Source: an uncultured Sulfurovum sp. (lineage in GTDB: Bacteria > Campylobacterota > Campylobacteria > Campylobacterales > Sulfurovaceae). Taken from it: a stretch of 64,000 bases of DNA. The first letter of the stretch is position 1; every line of letters begins with the position of its first letter. The translations under genes and the position numbers were made by a program. Location of the stretch: assembly GCA_902727855.1 (NCBI GenBank), contig CACVAS010000107.1:245237-309236 (forward strand), read 5' to 3'. Positions 1 to 8,519 of the stretch are shown here, in pieces. The notes below the pieces were generated by a model, which made no database searches, had not been told where the DNA came from, and saw nothing but the letters and a program-made list of their open reading frames with translations.

Positions 1-972
1 TACTATCTTAAAGCCATAGAGAGTGGGAATATGGATGCACTGAATAACCTTGGTATTTTATACTCTGAGAAAAAAGAGTACAACCAAGCAGAGGAGTACT
101 ATCTTAAAGCCATAGAGAGTGGGAATACAAAGGCACTGCGTAACCTTGGTCTTTTATACAAAGAGAAAAAAGAGTACAACCAAGCAGAGGAGTACTATCT
201 TAAAGCCATAGAGAGTGGGAATATGGATGCACTGAATAACCTTGGTATTTTATACTCTGAGAAAAAAGAGTACAACCAAGCAGAGGAGTACTATCTTAAA
301 GCCATAGAGAGTGGGAATATGGATGCACTGAATAACCTTGGTGTTTTATACTATGAGAAAAAAGAGTACAACCAAGCAGAGGAGTACTATCTTAAAGCCA
401 TAGAGAGTGGGAATATGGATGCACCGAATAACCTTGGTCTTTTATACAAAGAGAAAAAAGAGTACAACAAAGCAGAGGAGTACTATCTTAAAGCCATAGA
501 GAGTGGGAATATGGATGCACTGAATAACCTTGCATGGTTATATTTTGAACTGGACAAAGAGAAAGAAAAGGCTTTAGAGTATATAGAAAAATATTATTTA
601 AATGAACAAAATTATAATAATACACATACCTTTGCGGTCGTAGCACTATGGCAAGAAAACTTTTCTCATAGCTATGAGAAGTTTTTAGAGTGGATGAAGT
701 ATGATGAAGCAGTCAATAGTCAAGCATATGTCAGTATCTATATAAACCTCCTCATCTCGAAAGGACAACTCTACAAAGCCAAAGCGTTTTTAGAAATGCC
801 CGAGTACCAACTCAAAGAACGCTACAAACCCATATGGTATGCGCTTATGACACTGATGCAACATGACTTTCCCCATGAAGTAAAAAAGATGGGTTCTGAG
901 CTTCAAAGTACGGTAGATGAAGTACTTGATGAGATAGAGAGGTTGAGGGTAAAATATGCACTCTCTACATGA
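1..972 (+). CDS. TPR/Sel1-like repeat protein, 5' end outside window
   Basis: The reading frame is open from the first base, so the gene starts upstream. The visible 323 residues begin with five to six nearly identical 32-residue helical repeats (motif EEYYLKAIESGN followed by LNNLG.LY.EKKEYNQA), encoded by near-identical 96-bp DNA units up to about position 530. The rest is a non-repetitive helical tail ending in YALST. Repeats of this kind (tetratricopeptide/Sel1 type) form protein-binding solenoids. No catalytic motif is visible, and the missing N-terminus hides any signal peptide. The high DNA identity between units suggests recent amplification. The partner and process are unknown. Confidence 0.8.
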   Translation, partial: YYLKAIESGNMDALNNLGILYSEKKEYNQAEEYYLKAIESGNTKALRNLGLLYKEKKEYNQAEEYYLKAIESGNMDALNNLGILYSEKKEYNQAEEYYLKAIESGNMDALNNLGVLYYEKKEYNQAEEYYLKAIESGNMDAPNNLGLLYKEKKEYNKAEEYYLKAIESGNMDALNNLAWLYFELDKEKEKALEYIEKYYLNEQNYNNTHTFAVVALWQENFSHSYEKFLEWMKYDEAVNSQAYVSIYINLLISKGQLYKAKAFLEMPEYQLKERYKPIWYALMTLMQHDFPHEVKKMGSELQSTVDEVLDEIERLRVKYALST

Positions 973-988
973 TTTTAGTAAACTTTGT

Positions 989-994
989 TATAAT
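989..994 (+). promoter_or_regulatory. Predicted -10 box upstream of ribH
   Basis: A perfect TATAAT preceded by TG one base upstream (extended -10 form) lies 28 bp before the ribH start, with an AGGAAG ribosome-binding site in between. No convincing -35 box is seen, as is common for Campylobacterota housekeeping promoters. Confidence 0.55.
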
Positions 995-1022
995 ACAAGC
1001 AATATAAAAACCAAGGAAGAAC

Positions 1023-1490
1023 ATGACAACTGTAGAAGGTAACTTACAAGTAGACAAGAGCAAAAAAGTAGCGATTATTAATGCAAGATTTAACCATTTT
1101 ATTACAGATAGACTTGTAGAGGGTGCGGTAGATACGTACACAAGACATGGTGGAAACGCAGATGATTTAGACTTAATCCTTGTGCCTGGTGCTTTTGAGG
1201 TACCCTTTGCACTAGATAAGGCTTTGGCTTCTGGTAAGTATGATGCTGTATGTTGTTTAGGTGCAGTGATTCGTGGGGCAACACCTCACTTTGACTATGT
1301 CTCTGCAGAAGCGACGAAAGGTGTAGCAACAGCAACGATGAAGTATGGTAAACCTGCAACATTTGGTGTCCTTACTGTAGATAGTATAGAACAAGCTATT
1401 GAGCGTGCTGGTACTAAGGCAGGGAACAAAGGTGGTGAGGCAATGGCAGGACTCATTGAACTTATGAACCTCTATACAGAGTTAGGATAA
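1023..1490 (+). CDS. ribH: 6,7-dimethyl-8-ribityllumazine synthase
   Basis: This 155-residue protein catalyses the penultimate step of riboflavin synthesis in the cytoplasm, condensing 5-amino-6-ribitylaminouracil with 3,4-dihydroxybutanone 4-phosphate. Family motifs are visible in order: RFN at residues 22-24, VPGAFEVP at 54-61, and [14 protein letters not shown] at 80-93 with the catalytic-type His89, then the [13 protein letters not shown] segment that helps bind phosphate. Length is typical of bacterial RibH. It is followed by nusB, an arrangement common in Campylobacterota and other proteobacteria. The start follows an AGGAAG ribosome-binding site. Confidence 0.97.
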   Translation: MTTVEGNLQVDKSKKVAIINARFNHFITDRLVEGAVDTYTRHGGNADDLDLILVPGAFEVPFALDKALASGKYDAVCCLGAVIRGATPHFDYVSAEATKGVATATMKYGKPATFGVLTVDSIEQAIERAGTKAGNKGGEAMAGLIELMNLYTELG

Positions 1491-1510
1491 TCACTATAAA
1501 TAGGACGCTT

Positions 1511-1584
1511 TTTTGGCAAAGCCAAAACAAAGCTACCTTGTCACTAGGACAGCTTCAGCAGTTAGCTCATGCGACTCGTCGCAT
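1511..1584. other. Two short hairpins between ribH and nusB
   Basis: TTTTGGC/GCCAAAA (1511-1517 and 1521-1527, 3-nt loop) and ATGCGAC/GTCGCAT (1569-1575 and 1578-1584, followed by six A) are perfect inverted repeats in the 119-bp gap. Neither is followed on the plus strand by a T-run, so they are not ordinary terminators. They could attenuate or stabilise a ribH-nusB transcript. The function is not established. Confidence 0.35.
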
Positions 1585-1609
1585 AAAAAACAAATAGATT
1601 AGGAATAAA

Positions 1610-2008
1610 ATGGCAACAAGACATCAGTCACGTACAGCTGTTATTGGTTTACTTTACGCTTATGACTTAGGCAATACAAATATTGCAGACTTTACAGATG
1701 AAATACTTGAAGAGGGTAAGATACGTAATAAACAAAGAGAATTTTCTCATGGCTTGTTTAATGGTACAATTGAAAACCTCGATATGTTAGACGATGCAAT
1801 TAAAAAAAATCTTAAAGATTGGGATTATGATGGCATTGGTAAAGTTGAAAAAGCTATTATGAGACTTGGTGCCTATGAAATATTGGTTGCTAAGACAGAT
1901 AAAGCTATTATCATTAATGAAGCTGTCGAGCTTGCTAAGACATTGGCAGATGATAAATCTCCGCAGTTCATCAATGGTGTACTTGATGCATTGGGCGAAA
2001 AAAAATAA
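1610..2008 (+). CDS. nusB: Transcription antitermination factor NusB
   Basis: This 132-residue all-helical protein matches NusB throughout: an R.QSRTAVIGLLYAYDLG start, the central KNLKDWDYDGIGKVEKAIMRLGAYEI segment, and the C-terminal INEAVELAKTLADDKSPQFINGVLD block. NusB binds boxA RNA together with NusE/S10 in rRNA antitermination complexes. Length is standard. It lies 119 bp after ribH and 39 bp before the likely mqnC start, suggesting co-transcription. A GGAATAAA ribosome-binding site precedes the ATG. Confidence 0.96.
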   Translation: MATRHQSRTAVIGLLYAYDLGNTNIADFTDEILEEGKIRNKQREFSHGLFNGTIENLDMLDDAIKKNLKDWDYDGIGKVEKAIMRLGAYEILVAKTDKAIIINEAVELAKTLADDKSPQFINGVLDALGEKK

Positions 2009-2047
2009 TGTAAAGTGGGCAGAGATGTCCACCCTAGAGAGGTAAAT

Positions 2048-3109
2048 ATGACAGCACCTAAAACAAAACGTATGACTGTAGATGAGGCCATTGAACTCAT
2101 AGAACATGCTGATCTTAAAACTTTAGGTAAGATGGCATTGGCTAGAAAGAAAGAGATGCACCCTAAAGGGGTGACTACTTTTGTGGTCGATAGAAACATA
2201 AACTATACCAATATTTGTTGGGTAGATTGTAAGTTTTGTGCATTCTATACGCATGAAAAAAAAGAGGATGCGTACATTCTCTCTTTTGATGAGATAGACC
2301 AAAAAATCGATGAACTCTTAGCTATAGGTGGTACACAGATACTCTTTCAAGGAGGCGTACACCCAAAACTACAAATAGAGTGGTATGAAGATTTGGTAGA
2401 ACATATCTCTAAGAAGTACCCACAAGTCACGATACATGGTTTTTCTTCTATTGAGATAGACTATATTGCTAACCGTTCTAAAATCTCTATTTCTGAAGTT
2501 TTGGCACGTCTGAAAGCGAAAGGGCTCTCTTCTATTCCTGGTGCAGGCGCTGAAATACTTAGTGACAGAGTACGTGATATTATTGCCCCTAAAAAACACG
2601 ACAAAGATCAATGGCTTGAAGTACATAGACAAGCACATAAGCTTGGGGTTAAGTCAACAGCTACAATGATGTATGGTACAGTTGAGACCACAAGAGAGAT
2701 AGTTGAGCATTTAGACTATGTACGTCAGTTACAAGACGAAACGGGTGGGTTTAGAGCTTTTATTATGTGGTCATACCAAAGTGACAACACGCAGCTCAAA
2801 CGAGAGTTGCCAACTATTTCTAAGACATCATCCAATCTCTATTTACGTTATTTGGCAGTGGCACGTCTGTTTTTAGACAATGTACCAAACATACAAAGTT
2901 CATGGGTCACTCAAGGTTCATACATAGGACAAATGGCACTGCTTTTTGGTGCAAATGACTTAGGCTCAACCATGATGGAAGAAAATGTTGTCTCAGCTGC
3001 AGGTGCTGCAAACACGATGAATCAAGATGAGATGATAACGCTTATTCGTGATGTAGGTGAACAGCCTGCTAAACGTAATACAGCTTATGATATTTTGGAA
3101 AGATTTTAA
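2048..3109 (+). CDS. mqnC: Cyclic dehypoxanthinyl futalosine synthase (radical SAM)
   Basis: The product is a 353-residue radical SAM enzyme of the futalosine route to menaquinone, cyclising dehypoxanthine futalosine. The iron-sulfur motif CxxxCxxC is at residues 57-64 (C57, C61, C64), followed by KFCAFY. GGTQILFQGGVHP and the IPGAGAEIL segment are typical of MqnC rather than MqnE, though the two are related. I chose the ATG at 2048 because a GAGAGG ribosome-binding site precedes it; an in-frame GTG at 2015 lacks one. Campylobacterota use this pathway for their only quinone, so the gene should be essential for respiration. Confidence 0.88.
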   Translation: MTAPKTKRMTVDEAIELIEHADLKTLGKMALARKKEMHPKGVTTFVVDRNINYTNICWVDCKFCAFYTHEKKEDAYILSFDEIDQKIDELLAIGGTQILFQGGVHPKLQIEWYEDLVEHISKKYPQVTIHGFSSIEIDYIANRSKISISEVLARLKAKGLSSIPGAGAEILSDRVRDIIAPKKHDKDQWLEVHRQAHKLGVKSTATMMYGTVETTREIVEHLDYVRQLQDETGGFRAFIMWSYQSDNTQLKRELPTISKTSSNLYLRYLAVARLFLDNVPNIQSSWVTQGSYIGQMALLFGANDLGSTMMEENVVSAAGAANTMNQDEMITLIRDVGEQPAKRNTAYDILERF

Positions 3110-3147
3110 CCTTAGTACGCTTTGCGTGATTGATGAGGAAGAGCAAC

Positions 3148-4428
3148 ATGAAAAAATTATTTATGTTATTACTATTACAAGGAGTACTGATGGCAGCTAG
3201 CCTACATGAGATTACTATAAAAGATACTAAAGTACCCGTTGTTTTTGAAGAGGGAAAGTATATCCCTATTGTTTCTATGCAGCTTGTGTTTAAAAATGCA
3301 GGACATCTAGCCAATACAGTAGATGGTTTAGCAGATATGTCTGCAAAGCTTTTAAATGAAGGGACAAAACAAGAGGGTAGCATAGGGTTTGCTACAAAGC
3401 TTGACGCTCATGCGGTAGACATTGGTGCACATGTGGGACGTGAAAGTTTTGTGATAGAAGTCTCTGCGCTTAAGTCTGAGTTTGATTACGCAGTCGATAG
3501 ACTCGTTGAATTACTAAAAGACCCTAACTATAGTAAAGAAGCGTTAGAGCAAATTAAATACCAAAAATTAGGTTGGATTAAACAAAAAGAGGCGGACTTT
3601 GACTTTATTGCAGGTAGTGCTTTAAGAGAACTACTCTTTAAAGGTTCAACATTGGCAAGAGCTTATAATGGTACGACAGAGAGTATTGAAGCATTAAAAC
3701 TTGAAGATATACAAAAGTTTATCTCTACACGTTTAGGCTATAACAATGTTATGGGTGTTGTGGGTGGTGACATTACTTTAAAAGAAGCACAGGGGTATTT
3801 AGAAAAACTATTGACTCTTTTACCAAAAGTTGAAAGTACAGATGTAGAAACATTAAATGCATCAAACAAAAAAGAGACAGTACTTTTAGACAAAGATACC
3901 CAACAAGCGTACATTTTCTTTGGTGCACCATTTAACTACTCATACAAGGAACCTGACCAATATAAAGCAAAAATAGCAGAGTATTTACTAGGTGGAGCAG
4001 GTTTTGGTAGCCGTCTTATGGAAGAGATACGTGTAAAACGTGGACTTACTTATGGTGTCTATGCGTCACTACGACGCACAAAGTCTGTGTCGTACTTGAG
4101 TGGATACATGCAAACCAAACTTAGTACCCAAGAGGAAGCAAAAGCATTAATCCAAACGGTAGTAGATGACTTTGTAAAAGAGGGCATTACACAAAAAGAG
4201 CTTGACGACACGAAAAAGTTTTTACTAGGAAGTGAGCCTTTACGTACAGAAACACTCTCTCAAAGACTTGGACGTGCATACAATGACTACTATTATGAAA
4301 GACCACTTGATTTTAGCAGTCAACAGTTAGAGATGATAGAGTCTGTCACACTTAAAGAGGTAAACGATTTTATCAAGTCACATAATGAGTTGTCAGATAT
4401 CTCTTTTTCCATAGTTACAAAAAAGTAG
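3148..4428 (+). CDS. M16-family peptidase homologue, zinc site missing
   Basis: A 426-residue exported protein: residues 1-18 form a signal peptide (MKKLFMLLLLQGVLMAAS). The fold is M16 (pitrilysin/processing peptidase): the N-terminal half contains the landmark segment before NEGT, and the C-terminal half holds GGAGFGSRLMEEIR.KRGLTYGVY. The catalytic HxxEH expected near residues 60-70 is replaced by GLADMSAKLL, so zinc hydrolysis is unlikely. In the family, such proteins pair with a catalytic M16 subunit; none is in the window. I chose the ATG at 3148 because GAGGAAGAG precedes it; upstream TTG (3130) and ATG (3133) starts would spoil the signal peptide. Confidence 0.85.
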   Translation: MKKLFMLLLLQGVLMAASLHEITIKDTKVPVVFEEGKYIPIVSMQLVFKNAGHLANTVDGLADMSAKLLNEGTKQEGSIGFATKLDAHAVDIGAHVGRESFVIEVSALKSEFDYAVDRLVELLKDPNYSKEALEQIKYQKLGWIKQKEADFDFIAGSALRELLFKGSTLARAYNGTTESIEALKLEDIQKFISTRLGYNNVMGVVGGDITLKEAQGYLEKLLTLLPKVESTDVETLNASNKKETVLLDKDTQQAYIFFGAPFNYSYKEPDQYKAKIAEYLLGGAGFGSRLMEEIRVKRGLTYGVYASLRRTKSVSYLSGYMQTKLSTQEEAKALIQTVVDDFVKEGITQKELDDTKKFLLGSEPLRTETLSQRLGRAYNDYYYERPLDFSSQQLEMIESVTLKEVNDFIKSHNELSDISFSIVTKK

Positions 4429-4480
4429 ATTTATAATATGACAATTTGACATGTTTTTGTCTCTTTAGCCATATATACGT

Positions 4481-4486
4481 TATAAT
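4481..4486 (+). promoter_or_regulatory. Predicted -10 box upstream of recG
   Basis: TATAAT preceded by an AT-rich tract, 53 bp before the chosen recG start. A TTGACA at 4446-4451 is too far away (29 bp) to act as its -35 box. Confidence 0.4.
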
Positions 4487-4539
4487 TTATCAAACATTTT
4501 GGGTGTGATTTTTCATACCTAGAGTTATTGAGGAATGGT

Positions 4540-6375
4540 ATGATGGACGAAGCAAAACAACTTTTTATAAAATTAAAAATTCACACACTTCTCGACTTAG
4601 CACTCATTACACCTACCTCATATAACGACACGACACTGACGCTCAAACCTGAGTTAGGTAAAGTAAATACACTAGAAGCCAAAGTGGTTGATTCTTCTAT
4701 GTATCAAGGTAAGTTACGCGTCACCTTTTCACTGATACAGTCAGGCAGACGCCTCTCTTCTATGTTTTTTAGGGTAACACCGTACCATTATAAACTTTTT
4801 GAAGTAGGTTCAAGTCATGTCATTCAAGGCAAACTTGAAGAGTATAAAGGCTACCTTCAAATGTCACAACCAAAGTCCATTAAAGAGATAGGAAAAATTA
4901 CCCCAAAATATAAAACAGTACTCAAAGAGTCTGAAATACGTTCTCTCATAGAAGCCTATGTGAGTGAACAAAACCTCTATAATGAAGGTTTAGACTCTAA
5001 AGAGGTCGCCACATTGATTAAGATACATTTCCCTAAGTCGATGGATGATGTCTATGAAGAGGGGCGTTTTAAACAGGAATATATTACAGCACTCAAGTTT
5101 ATAGAAGCCTATAATCATATGAAGAAATTACGGGGGAAACGAGCAGATTTTCCTGCACTATATAGTTTAGATGGTGACATAACGCCATTTACAAAGAGCC
5201 TACCTTTTACACTCACCCAAGAACAACAAAAAGTCATAGAGCAGATACAAGTTGATGTAAGTAGGCAAGACAAGGCAGCAAAGCGTATGGTAGTAGGTGA
5301 TGTAGGTTCAGGAAAAACTATGGTCATACTGGCTTCTGTGATGATGGCATTGCCACACAAGAGCATACTTATGGCACCTACCTCACTGCTTGCTATTCAA
5401 CTTTATGAAGAGGCACAAAAATATTTGCCAAAAACAGTAAACATTGCGCTTGTGATGCAAGGTAAAAATGAAGGCGATTATGTAGAGGCAGATTTTATTA
5501 TAGGGACACATGCCTTACTCTATAAAGAAGATTTGCCAGAAGCATCCTTGGTGATGGTAGATGAACAACATCGTTTTGGTACGAAACAACGACATACTCT
5601 TGAGACTTTAGTGGCTGGTGAAGAAGGGAATAAACCTCACTTTATACAATTTTCTGCAACACCCATACCACGAACACAGGCTATGATGGAGTCAGAACTT
5701 TTAGATGTCTCTCTCATTACTTCTACACCTTTTGATCGTGAAGTTTTGACACAAAATATCTCTAAACAAGATTTTCCAAATTTACTCTCACATATCAAAG
5801 ATGAGATAGAACAAAAGCATCAAGTACTACTTATCTACCCTTTGGTAGAAGAGAGTGAAGAAGTACCTTACCAGTCTTTAGAAGAGAGTAAAGGTTTTTG
5901 GAATAGTAAATTTGACAATGTCTATGTGACACATGGAAAGGACAAGCAAAAAGAGGACGTACTTTTAGCTTTTAGAGAAAAAGGAGACATCCTTCTTGCT
6001 ACGACTGTGGTAGAAGTAGGTATCTCTTTACCAAGACTGACGCTCATCGTTATTGTAGGTGCAGAGAGACTTGGATTAGCAACACTGCATCAGCTTCGAG
6101 GGAGAGTAGGGCGTAATGGTTTAAAGTCTTGGTGCTACCTTTACTCTAATTTTAATGCTTCTACAAGACTGACACAGTTTGCACAGACAAACAACGGCTT
6201 TGACATTGCAAAACTAGATTTAAAGTTTAGAGACTCTGGAGATATTTTAGATGGTACCATTCAAAGTGGACAAAAATTTAAATGGCTCGATATGTCAGAA
6301 GATGAAGAGGTGATAGCAAGAGCAAAAAGTAGGTTACATGGTAGTGCTACTATGGGTTCTGCGGGAGTCAGGTGA
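4540..6375 (+). CDS. recG: ATP-dependent DNA helicase RecG
   Basis: A superfamily 2 helicase of about 611 residues that remodels stalled forks and Holliday junctions. Domains in order: an OB-type wedge domain (about residues 30-130), then a RecA-like domain with Walker A GDVGSGKT (about 255) and a DEQH box (about 340), then a second helicase domain with the VVEVGISLPR and QLRGRVGRNG motifs. It is shorter than the E. coli protein (693 residues), mainly at the N-terminus, as in other Campylobacterota. Two adjacent ATGs (4540 and 4543) follow a GAGGAAT ribosome-binding site; either could be the start. An upstream in-frame TTG at 4528 is less likely. Confidence 0.93.
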   Translation: MMDEAKQLFIKLKIHTLLDLALITPTSYNDTTLTLKPELGKVNTLEAKVVDSSMYQGKLRVTFSLIQSGRRLSSMFFRVTPYHYKLFEVGSSHVIQGKLEEYKGYLQMSQPKSIKEIGKITPKYKTVLKESEIRSLIEAYVSEQNLYNEGLDSKEVATLIKIHFPKSMDDVYEEGRFKQEYITALKFIEAYNHMKKLRGKRADFPALYSLDGDITPFTKSLPFTLTQEQQKVIEQIQVDVSRQDKAAKRMVVGDVGSGKTMVILASVMMALPHKSILMAPTSLLAIQLYEEAQKYLPKTVNIALVMQGKNEGDYVEADFIIGTHALLYKEDLPEASLVMVDEQHRFGTKQRHTLETLVAGEEGNKPHFIQFSATPIPRTQAMMESELLDVSLITSTPFDREVLTQNISKQDFPNLLSHIKDEIEQKHQVLLIYPLVEESEEVPYQSLEESKGFWNSKFDNVYVTHGKDKQKEDVLLAFREKGDILLATTVVEVGISLPRLTLIVIVGAERLGLATLHQLRGRVGRNGLKSWCYLYSNFNASTRLTQFAQTNNGFDIAKLDLKFRDSGDILDGTIQSGQKFKWLDMSEDEEVIARAKSRLHGSATMGSAGVR

Positions 6376-6413
6376 TTCATGATTCATCGTTTCACGACGC
6401 ATCACAAATCACC
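6371..6413. other. Inverted repeat at the end of recG
   Basis: GGTGATT (6371-6377) and AATCACC (6407-6413) are perfect inverted repeats around a 29-nt spacer, overlapping the recG stop codon and lying between convergent genes. They could help end transcription from either side, but no T-run follows directly. Confidence 0.3.
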
Positions 6414-6438
6414 AGACCCCTGATTTTATTATGTAGTC

Positions 6439-7752
6439 TTATTTTGTTGCATTTAAATCTAAACTCCATGTACCAAAGGTATTGATGTTTCCTACGTATG
6501 TCAAGTTGTCATCTTGGAGTTTAGCTTCTGCTTTTTTCTCCCAGAGACCTTCCTCTTCGTTGTAAAGTGAAAGTGCAATCACTTCACGTGTTGTGTCATT
6601 GTTCTCTACTGGGAAGGTGAGTGTGGCACTGGTAGTCTCTGCTAGACTCAGTGTAGAGTCATTGTTGTCGGTTACAGAAATAGACATAAACCCGTAAGAA
6701 CTTACATCGTCCGTTACACTTCTCTCTTCACCTTTTTTGACACCAGGAAGAAGCTCTAACCCTGTTCTGGTAGATCCTCCATAGTAAGAGAACTGCACTT
6801 TAACTGCATCTAGGTACTCTACACTTTTTTCTGTTAAGTAGCCTTGAGCGGGTAGTTTTATGCTTGCTTCCCCTTGTGTTTGTGTCTGTTCTTGAGTAAC
6901 AGTATTTCCTATAGTTGCATCAAATGAGACAGTTTTAACGTAAGAACCCATGATGAAGTCCAGTGTGGTATTGGCTTGTAAGTCAGTCAATAGACGGCTG
7001 GTTGCTCCATAGTTACTATCATGTGCATTGACGACCAAAGACTCTTTTGAGGTTTGGTACTCTAAGGTGTATTTACCAGTGTTGTCTGTAGTGGCTGTTT
7101 GGTTTTTCATGGTTACAACCACACCAGAAATGGTGCTTTCATTCCCGTCAATACTTTTTACAGTTCCCGAGACTGTATATTGTACTAGCCTAGTAGCGTT
7201 GTCATCTGTATCATTGTTTTCGCTACTTGTATTCGTCTCTGCCGTGGTTGTAGAGTTTGTTTCAGTGGTACTACTTGTGTCGTTGTCATCAGTACTGTTT
7301 GTATCGCCTGTATCCGTATCTGTGGTGTTTGTATCACTTGTATTGGTGTCAGTAGTTGTAGATGTTCCTGCAGAGACATAAATAGTTACTTTATCTGTAC
7401 TAATGTTTGCTTTACATACTGTATCACCTTTGCCTTTACTGTATCGGCAGTCGTAGTACTCTACGGTTCTTAGTTTAAAACGAAGTCTTGAGTCTGTCGT
7501 GAGTGATGGCGCTGTAAATGTAGTGAGCTTACTAGGGTTTGCAGAGAGCTCTACTTTAGTAGAAGAGAGGTTGGTGCCTAGTTGTGTCCATTCATAGCGT
7601 ACTATTTCACCGCCATTGTCTGTACTACTTTCTGAGCCATCTAGTGTGACAGTGTCCCCTGCAGATACATCTTGGTCTTCTCCCGCGTCAGCACCACAGC
7701 CTGTGAGTAAAAGTGAGAATAGAAGCATCATTGCATAAAATATTTTTTTCAT
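6439..7752 (-). CDS. Surface lipoprotein with PKD-like domain and Thr/Asn/Asp-rich linker
   Basis: A 437-residue predicted lipoprotein: the N-terminus ends in the lipobox LLTGC. The mature part starts with an Ig/PKD-like domain (GEDQDVSAGDTVTLDGSES... RYEWTQLG, about 20-125), then a low-complexity linker rich in Thr, Asn, Asp and Ser (about 130-190). Next comes a segment resembling a carboxypeptidase-regulatory-like beta domain (VSGTVKSIDGNESTISGVVVTMKNQ). The C-terminal 150 residues are beta-rich with no recognised motif. The start at 7752 is preceded by AAGG; a Met five codons upstream is possible. The role is unknown; display on the cell surface or in the periplasm is inferred. Confidence 0.75.
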   Translation of the reverse strand: MKKIFYAMMLLFSLLLTGCGADAGEDQDVSAGDTVTLDGSESSTDNGGEIVRYEWTQLGTNLSSTKVELSANPSKLTTFTAPSLTTDSRLRFKLRTVEYYDCRYSKGKGDTVCKANISTDKVTIYVSAGTSTTTDTNTSDTNTTDTDTGDTNSTDDNDTSSTTETNSTTTAETNTSSENNDTDDNATRLVQYTVSGTVKSIDGNESTISGVVVTMKNQTATTDNTGKYTLEYQTSKESLVVNAHDSNYGATSRLLTDLQANTTLDFIMGSYVKTVSFDATIGNTVTQEQTQTQGEASIKLPAQGYLTEKSVEYLDAVKVQFSYYGGSTRTGLELLPGVKKGEERSVTDDVSSYGFMSISVTDNNDSTLSLAETTSATLTFPVENNDTTREVIALSLYNEEEGLWEKKAEAKLQDDNLTYVGNINTFGTWSLDLNATK

Positions 7753-7834
7753 TTGTGTAACCTTCATTTATAGTGTAGATATTTTAACATAATTATAGAA
7801 AGAAAAAAGATTGTAATAGAAAAAGATTGTATTC

Positions 7835-7858
7835 AAAGAGAGATGAGCATCTCTCTTT
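7835..7858. terminator. Hairpin downstream of hpf
   Basis: Perfect 11-bp inverted repeat AAAGAGAGATG / CATCTCTCTTT (7835-7845 and 7848-7858). It sits between the hpf stop and the lipoprotein start, both on the minus strand. Its T-rich flank is stronger in plus orientation, so efficiency as an hpf terminator is uncertain. Confidence 0.5.
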
Positions 7859-7877
7859 TTTGGTTATAGGCTAACTA

Positions 7878-8414
7878 TTAATAGAGTCCAAACTTGCCAT
7901 CGGCTCTTTTGTACATGACTCTCATGACATTGTCATGATCATTAAAGACGATAAACTGTCTTTTTGTCTCTGTTTTGAGTGCATCTATGGCTTCGTCAAA
8001 GTCTAAAGGCTTGTGAAGTTCTAAGTCCATAGGGACAATTTCTAGTTCTTCGTTTGTGGTGTACTCACTGACTGCCTCGGCTTCTACACCTAGGTCTTTA
8101 AAGCTCATGATTCTATGGCTTTTAATTTTGTCTGCATGACGACGTAATGCTTTTTTGACACGCTCTATGGCTAAATCTATAGCAGCGTATACGTCTTTAT
8201 CATTTTGTGTAATGACAATAGTATTTTTATCTTTTAGATTTACAATAAATTCTGTAATAAAACCTTTTTTACCATTTCTTTCGTTTGCCGATATCACAGT
8301 GTTTGCAGAGATAATGTCTAAATGATATTTGTTTAGTCCTTCAACGGCTGCATCTGCGTAGGCTTTTATGGTTTCTGTAAGTTCAAAGTGTCTTCCCGTA
8401 ATACTTTTGTTCAT
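7878..8414 (-). CDS. hpf: Ribosome hibernation promoting factor, long form
   Basis: A 178-residue protein with the HPF/RaiA ribosome-binding domain (about 1-100, starting NKSITGRHFELTETIKAYA and ending RRHADKIKSH) and the C-terminal dimerisation domain (about 120-178; the KPLDFDEAIDALKTETKRQFIVFND pattern is diagnostic). Long HPF dimerises ribosomes into inactive 100S particles in starved or stressed cells. It is monocistronic here. A 12-bp palindrome lies 65 bp upstream of the start and may be regulatory. Confidence 0.93.
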   Translation of the reverse strand: MNKSITGRHFELTETIKAYADAAVEGLNKYHLDIISANTVISANERNGKKGFITEFIVNLKDKNTIVITQNDKDVYAAIDLAIERVKKALRRHADKIKSHRIMSFKDLGVEAEAVSEYTTNEELEIVPMDLELHKPLDFDEAIDALKTETKRQFIVFNDHDNVMRVMYKRADGKFGLY

Positions 8415-8478
8415 AACTAATCCTTAATAATAAAATATAGAAATTCAAATAATACTAATGACTTTCTATGCTTAATGG

Positions 8479-8490
8479 TAACTTAAGTTA
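8479..8490. promoter_or_regulatory. 12-bp perfect palindrome upstream of hpf
   Basis: TAACTTAAGTTA is a perfect palindrome in the 105-bp gap between hpf and the end of the pseudopilin operon. It may be an operator for hpf; no regulator can be named. Confidence 0.25.
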
Positions 8491-8519
8491 GCTAATAAAG
8501 AGTTAATGAATCAACCATA

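Noticed and set aside
2015..2047. GTG start for mqnC giving an 11-residue longer protein
   Set aside because: There is no ribosome-binding site before the GTG, while GAGAGG precedes the ATG at 2048.
3148..4428. Catalytically active zinc peptidase
   Set aside because: The HxxEH motif is absent at the expected place and no inverted alternative is seen.
4446..4451. TTGACA as the -35 box of recG
   Set aside because: It lies 29 bp upstream of the TATAAT box, outside any workable spacing.
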